Origin: Pedobacter aquatilis
Lineage (GTDB): Bacteria; Bacteroidota; Bacteroidia; Sphingobacteriales; Sphingobacteriaceae
Direction: 5' to 3'
NCBI RefSeq assembly: GCF_030409415.1
Contig: NZ_JAUFPW010000029.1
Coordinates: 62,001 to 126,000, forward strand
Length of the DNA stretch: 64,000 bases
Below the pieces are notes generated by a model. It did no database searches. It was not told the DNA's origin and saw only the letters and a program-made list of their open reading frames with translations. Positions 61,521-64,000 of this stretch are shown in pieces. Made by a program: the position numbers and the translations under genes. How positions within the stretch are numbered: the first letter of the stretch is position 1; the number at the start of each line of letters is the position of its first letter.

Positions 61521-61724
61521 TTATTTTTTCCATTTTTTCTTCATTTTTTTATAGGCTTTCTTGCCTACTTTCGATTTCTTTTTTGAGCGAGAAATGCCCT
61601 TCTTTTTTCTGGCGTTTATATTATTTACTAGTGAATTTTTAACACCCAGCTTATTTTTTTTCTTAGAACCCTTGCTTTTTTTTGCATTCTTGTTTTTTTT
61701 CTTTTTCTCTTTTTTATTTGCCAT
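61521..61724 (-). CDS. Very small lysine-rich basic protein
   Basis: A 67-residue protein, about half Lys (MANKKEKKKKNKNAKKSKGS and so on, ending KAYKKMKKKWKK). It has no hydrophobic core. A frame also exists on the opposite strand, but it is a string of Phe and Leu complementary to the Lys codons and looks like a shadow. The basic protein has an ATG and ends 83 nt before the start of the Lys/Ala-tailed gene. It may bind nucleic acid, for example as a ribosome- or nucleoid-associated peptide. This is an inference from composition. Confidence 0.6.
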   Translation of the reverse strand: MANKKEKKKKNKNAKKSKGSKKKNKLGVKNSLVNNINARKKKGISRSKKKSKVGKKAYKKMKKKWKK

Positions 61725-61837
61725 AATCTTTCAATTTTTCCATTTTAGAACAAATTTCTTGCTGGGAAAGTTTGTATATTTTTTCTCCTATTTTATGCAT
61801 TCACAAACGTCCTAATGATTATATTCGCAAAAAAAAA

Positions 61838-62134
61838 ATGATAGCACACCACGTATTATTCTGGCTTAAAACTAACACCACGGTCGAGCAAAAAGATGCC
61901 TTTAAAAATGGCTTACAAACGTTAAAAAATATTGAGGTTGTTAAAACCTTCCATATCGGTACTCCTGCTTCGATAGAGCGGGCTGTAGTTGATACTACTT
62001 ACACGTTCAGTTTAGTCTTATTTTTTGAAGACCTTGCAGCCCACGATGTTTATCAGGTTCATTCAATTCATAAAGCATTCTTAGATGAAGTTAGAGAATT
62101 GTTTGAAAAGGTAATTATTTATGATGCCGCATAA
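61838..62134 (+). CDS. Dabb family (stress-responsive alpha/beta barrel) protein
   Basis: About 98 residues from the ATG at 61838: MIAHHVLFWLKTNTTVEQKD. A longer frame from 61772 adds 22 residues that do not fit the family, and the ATG after the A run is preferred. The pattern of His at the start, FHIGTPASIERAVVDTTYTF, LVLFFEDLAAHDVYQVHSIH and a closing KVIIYDA is that of the dimeric ferredoxin-like Dabb fold. Members bind or break down small molecules; the function here is unknown. Confidence 0.88.
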   Translation: MIAHHVLFWLKTNTTVEQKDAFKNGLQTLKNIEVVKTFHIGTPASIERAVVDTTYTFSLVLFFEDLAAHDVYQVHSIHKAFLDEVRELFEKVIIYDAA

Positions 62135-62950
62135 CGTTATATAGCGCTTTTTTAAGGCGCTTTACGGTTTTCAATTCTTTATACAAATGCTGTCGATCCA
62201 AAGCAGCATCACGTAATATGCGTTCGCGTTACGCTCTCTATAGATTGTCACTTGCCACTTGCTTATAGTGGCTTCAATCAATTATGACTTTAAATATTAC
62301 TGATTAGGTTTCATTCGTAAAGCTATAATTTTCAACGAGTTTACTTAATTAATTTGAGGTAATTTTCTCTGCATAATTTTTTAAAAAAATTCTTTTTTTG
62401 AGTATTTCGATAGATTTTTGAGAAAATTTTTCTACGCTTTTCGCCTGATTTTCCCCAGTCTCAATGAATTATTATAGGATTTTAAAATCGAAATTCAACA
62501 TTTTTAGAAGCAATAGTAATTTCGCAAACAGCTACGTTGAGTTGCAAAATAAATGTTAACTTTCAGAACAATGCCAGGTGGAACATTTAAAAGCAAAAAG
62601 AGCAAATATTCACGATTTACGTAATCTGATAGCGGCATAGTATCCGCTTCAACATTAATGCAGATGTATGGAAAGCGTTCTGAAAGTGATAAGAATTATT
62701 ATTTCTCATAGAAGAATCTGGGGAAAGTGCGTCTATTTGGTTAGTACAATTCTAAATTGTGAAACTGGGCTTCGGCTTGCTAAAGAACAAAGTGATTTAT
62801 ATTCAATTTTAGATGCCTGCACTTACGGTTGAAGGATTTGGTATTAAAATAATAAGTCAATTGGAATTCCCTTCTTCGTTGCCTTATCTTTAAAGGCATT
62901 CTGTAAATAATATTATAATCGTAAAAGCATCCATTTGGATGCTTTTACGA
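62135..62950. other. 816-nt gap with no recognised gene
   Basis: No frame over about 40 codons looks coding on either strand. The composition changes along it: a patch with inverted repeats (GCGCTTTTTTAAGGCGC near 62150, then GCGTTCGCGTTACGC near 62220), a very AT-rich stretch (62320-62420), and a part with mixed composition (62560-62860) that could be a decayed gene. A 17-codon frame at 62571 (MPGGTFKSKKSKYSRFT) is too short to support. The right end holds a long palindrome. Confidence 0.45.
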
Positions 62951-62955
62951 TTATA
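62914..62955 (-). terminator. Perfect 19-bp hairpin overlapping the CDGSH stop codon
   Basis: TATAATCGTAAAAGCATCC pairs perfectly with its complement at 62937-62955, with an ATTT tetraloop. The right arm contains the stop codon of the CDGSH gene. Probable terminator, though a long T tract is lacking. Confidence 0.7.
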
Positions 62956-63175
62956 CCTTTCTCGGAGGAAGATCGAAGGCTATGGCTTCATGTTCGAAAT
63001 GACCATTGTGGGCACCATCACAGAATGGTTTGTTTTTTGATAATCCGCATCTGCATATAGAAAGTACAGTTCTACCTTGTAGGCCGTATTGATTACCACT
63101 TCTATCAACGATTTCAAAATCGCCTTCTATTTTCACAGAACCGTTATTGTTTATTGTAAGTTTTGTTTTAGACAT
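62951..63175 (-). CDS. CDGSH iron-sulfur domain protein
   Basis: A 74-residue protein with one CDGSH cluster site: Cys41, Cys43, Cys52 and His56 in CRCGLSKNKPFCDGAH, which binds a [2Fe-2S] cluster through three Cys and one His. The N-terminal half (KLTINNNGSVKIEGDFEIVD) is the usual strand pair of bacterial members. No membrane anchor. Probable electron-transfer or redox-sensing role. Its stop lies inside a long hairpin. Confidence 0.93.
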   Translation of the reverse strand: MSKTKLTINNNGSVKIEGDFEIVDRSGNQYGLQGRTVLSICRCGLSKNKPFCDGAHNGHFEHEAIAFDLPPRKV

Positions 63176-63273
63176 ATTATGTTTTGTAAGTTGTAAAGCT
63201 AAAACATTACAGGTTGTAGTTTAGAATTTGATTTTAATTTAGAAACAGTCTGTTTCTTTACAGGAGTTTAATT

Positions 63274-63861
63274 CTATTTATTATTGCTTGATAATAATGT
63301 TGCACCGGCTTTAAAGCCAGGATTAGGTTTTTGAATAATAAAATCATTAAATCTCAGTTTTGGGCTCCCTTCTGTTATTAAAGTATGAGTGCCTGACTTG
63401 CCACGAATGGTGAGGAATGATTGGTCTGAAACAAGGGTGTACAAGTCTTGTGTATTTATGTCCAAATCAACAGTTGCATTTCTCTCAACAAAAACTTGTA
63501 GTAGCTTAAAATTCAGTCTGCTATCACTCATAATTACACAATTATCCTTTGCCTCAATTCTATATACATTATCAACATATAAAATCAGTTTTGCTTTTAA
63601 AAAAGAATTTGTTCCAGAAATGCTGAGCTTTTTGCCTTCTAATATTACGTTTACACGGCCTTCGTTATTTTCATCATACAGTATACCAACCTGTGGCCTC
63701 GGAATTAATAAAACATCAACATTTCCACTCACAACAATTCTGTTAAAGTCTTTAATTTTATTACCTCCAATAGATTGATGCTGTGCCTTGCTGTCTTTCT
63801 GAATCGTTGTAGTAAGAATTATTATAATAACCAGGGTTTTTAATTTTAAAAGTGTTTTCAT
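63274..63861 (-). CDS. Secreted DUF2807-like (head GIN-type) protein
   Basis: About 195 residues from the ATG at 63861, which starts a signal peptide (MKTLLKLKTLVIIIILTTTI, cleaved near SKAQ). A longer frame to 63915 would add 18 polar residues before it. The mature protein repeats short strands (FNRIVVSGNVDVLLIPRP, KLSISG, LILYVDNVYRIEAKDNCVIM, ATVDLDINTQDLYTLVSDQS), as in the right-handed beta-helix of DUF2807 auto-adhesin proteins. Shorter than many members. Function unknown. The last 85 nt of the window after it hold nothing I can name. Confidence 0.8.
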   Translation of the reverse strand: MKTLLKLKTLVIIIILTTTIQKDSKAQHQSIGGNKIKDFNRIVVSGNVDVLLIPRPQVGILYDENNEGRVNVILEGKKLSISGTNSFLKAKLILYVDNVYRIEAKDNCVIMSDSRLNFKLLQVFVERNATVDLDINTQDLYTLVSDQSFLTIRGKSGTHTLITEGSPKLRFNDFIIQKPNPGFKAGATLLSSNNK

Positions 63862-64000
63862 TTTGGTTTGTTTAATTGTATTTATGTTTTTCTGTGTTAA
63901 GATTATACTTAACAACTATACAATTGCGAACCACATGCCAAACGATTATTATTTATTTAACTATTTGTAAAACATTGACTTATAATTTTTAAGAATGTTC

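Noticed and set aside
61561..61815. Plus-strand frame rich in Phe and Leu opposite the lysine-rich gene
   Set aside because: It is the complement of a run of Lys codons (AAA/AAG read as TTT/CTT). Composition is explained by the basic protein on the other strand, and no start context or family supports it.
62571..62624. 17-codon frame encoding a small basic peptide
   Set aside because: Too short, no promoter or ribosome signal that decides for it, and no known family.
1..64000. CRISPR arrays, tRNA/rRNA genes, prophage or insertion sequences
   Set aside because: No regularly spaced direct repeats, no cloverleaf with a TTCRANNC arm, and no transposase, integrase or phage structural motifs were seen. 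The short palindromes are interspersed repeats rather than insertion sequences.

Overview
The window is an AT-rich stretch of chromosome from a Bacteroidota bacterium, most likely of the Sphingobacteriaceae (Pedobacter-like). The reasons are: TAnnTTTG-type -7 promoter boxes with little Shine-Dalgarno sequence; SusC/TonB-type outer membrane proteins; a three-subunit sdhCAB; BlaI/M56, LytTR and LuxR-type signalling modules; a DUF1501/DUF1800 pair; and several families of short interspersed palindromes. I found no rRNA, tRNA, CRISPR array, transposase or prophage gene. Most of the window is ordinary core genome; the interest lies in regulation and in a few odd gene sets.

Layout. 1-3826: two overlapping secreted amidohydrolase-like genes, one cut by the left edge. 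3941-7696: a small membrane protein, then a trp leader peptide with an attenuator, then trpE, trpG and trpC, interspersed with REP-like palindromes; trpD, trpF, trpB and trpA are not here. 7945-11625: hflX, rbfA, a cytoplasmic M23-type peptidase, a secreted TonB-C protein and a small membrane protein. 11674-14579: a divergent pair of a diacylglycerol-kinase-family enzyme and an APP1-type phosphatase, then YccF and a small secreted protein. 14833-22465: DUF1501/DUF1800 pair, aat, a DUF1080 protein, a DUF2892 protein and a large SNF2 helicase. 22714-28505: a complete RND efflux operon. 28892-34808: dapF, an HtrA protease, a copper-binding four-helix-bundle protein, an unknown protein, a cold-shock protein and an unusual thioredoxin-like lipoprotein. 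35034-38569: sdhCAB.

38996-42035 is a blaI-M56 peptidase operon in which the periplasmic end of the peptidase carries two TonB-C domains and a TonB-receptor plug-like module instead of a beta-lactam sensor, followed by a free-standing protein with two more plug-like modules. 42133-44677 is a four-gene signalling operon (unknown acidic protein, 7-TM protein, histidine kinase, LuxR-type regulator). 45049-51005 holds an M28 peptidase, then an ABC exporter operon resembling lantibiotic-immunity transporters, divergent from a LytS/LytTR two-component system.

51105-63861 is mixed housekeeping: acyltransferase, NUDIX hydrolase, TonB-dependent receptor, a SerA-like dehydrogenase, DUF6157, OsmC, greA with a terminator hairpin in its probable 5' leader, a HIT protein, pirin, an arsR/old-yellow-enzyme operon, two very lysine-rich small proteins, a Dabb protein, a CDGSH protein and a DUF2807-like secreted protein. 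A gap of about 0.8 kb (62135-62950) carries no recognisable gene.

All functional calls rest on motif and family recognition by eye; no database search was run.
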